Source: an uncultured Streptococcus sp.
GTDB taxonomy: Bacteria; Bacillota; Bacilli; Lactobacillales; Streptococcaceae
Direction of reading: 5' to 3'
Length of the DNA: 6,248 nucleotides
Assembly: GCA_902479835.1 (NCBI GenBank)
Contig: CABSQC010000066.1
Span: 1 to 6,248, forward strand
The position numbers and the translations under genes were made by a program. Shown here in pieces: positions 5,942 to 6,248 of this stretch; position 1 is the stretch's first letter; the number at the start of each line of letters is the position of its first letter. The notes beneath the pieces were generated by a model that saw nothing but the letters and a program-made list of their open reading frames with translations, was not told the origin of the DNA and ran no database searches.

Positions 5942-6248
5942 ATGAACGTACAAGAAGAAATTAAAAAACGCCGTACCTTTGCCATTATCTCCCACCCGGA
6001 TGCTGGTAAAACGACGATTACAGAGCAGTTGCTCTACTTTGGAGGAGAGATTCGGGAAGCCGGTACTGTCAAAGGGAAGAAAACAGGAAACTTTGCTAAA
6101 TCTGACTGGATGGATATCGAGAAGCAACGTGGGATTTCGGTAACCTCATCTGTTATGCAGTTCGACTATGATGGCAAACGGGTCAATATCCTTGATACGC
6201 CAGGGCACGAGGACTTCTCAGAAGATACTTATCGGACCTTGATGGCGG
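5942..6248 (+). CDS. prfC: Peptide chain release factor 3 (RF3), N-terminal part
   Basis: RF3 is the cytoplasmic translational GTPase that removes RF1 or RF2 from the ribosome after peptide release. Only the first 102 codons are in the window; the gene runs off the right edge, and family members are a little over 500 residues long. The visible G-domain motifs are intact: G1 loop SHPDAGKT (17-24), switch I region with RGISVTSS (63-70), and G3 DTPGHED (85-91). The opening [19 protein letters not shown] is typical of streptococcal RF3 and supports this ATG, although the nearest Shine-Dalgarno match (AGGA, 5936-5939) is only 2 nt from it. It has its own promoter and a leader with minimal ORFs. 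EF-G and LepA are related, but the [16 protein letters not shown] stretch and the start are those of RF3. Confidence 0.96.
   Translation, partial: MNVQEEIKKRRTFAIISHPDAGKTTITEQLLYFGGEIREAGTVKGKKTGNFAKSDWMDIEKQRGISVTSSVMQFDYDGKRVNILDTPGHEDFSEDTYRTLMA

Noticed and set aside
5675..6127. A 150-codon minus-strand ORF
   Set aside because: It is antisense to the DUF2207 tail, the terminator, the prfC promoter and the conserved RF3 G-domain, and its composition is that of a shadow frame.

Overview
The window looks like a chromosomal segment from a Streptococcus, most likely of the mitis/sanguinis/parasanguinis type. The evidence is a low-GC Firmicute sequence, GGAG-type ribosome binding sites, extended -10 and sigma-A promoters, a murF gene and a prfC gene of streptococcal character, and a left edge matching a streptococcal intergenic repeat that I recognise from memory. 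The species cannot be fixed from the sequence alone. Nothing indicates a plasmid, phage, insertion sequence or CRISPR array.

Layout: positions 1-147 are a non-coding, hairpin-rich repeat element read on the minus strand and cut by the window edge. An extended -10 promoter (TATAAT at 173-178) follows directly and drives murF (245-1612), which encodes the last cytoplasmic ligase of UDP-MurNAc-pentapeptide synthesis. After a 56-bp gap come three tandem, same-strand paralogous genes for small polytopic membrane proteins of the TIGR02206/YwaF type (1669-2364, 2393-3079, 3093-3773). A short stem-loop (3784-3807) separates them from a 641-residue, secreted-N-terminus membrane protein of the DUF2207 family (3832-5757). 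A strong intrinsic terminator with a UACG tetraloop (5771-5803) ends the unit. A canonical promoter (TTGAAA-17-TATAAT, 5826-5854) then starts the next unit, prfC (release factor 3), of which only the first 102 codons are present.

How the genes fit together: the five genes from murF to the DUF2207 gene share a strand, have short gaps and have one strong terminator at the end, so they probably form one transcription unit, with the stem-loop at 3784-3807 possibly lowering expression of the last gene. MurF links the unit to cell-wall precursor synthesis, while the four membrane proteins have no established function in bacteria. The points most worth a second look are the triplicated membrane family, whose middle copy has lost an otherwise conserved cysteine and aspartate, and the prfC leader, where the best Shine-Dalgarno sequence serves a start-stop ORF (ATG-TAA) rather than prfC itself.
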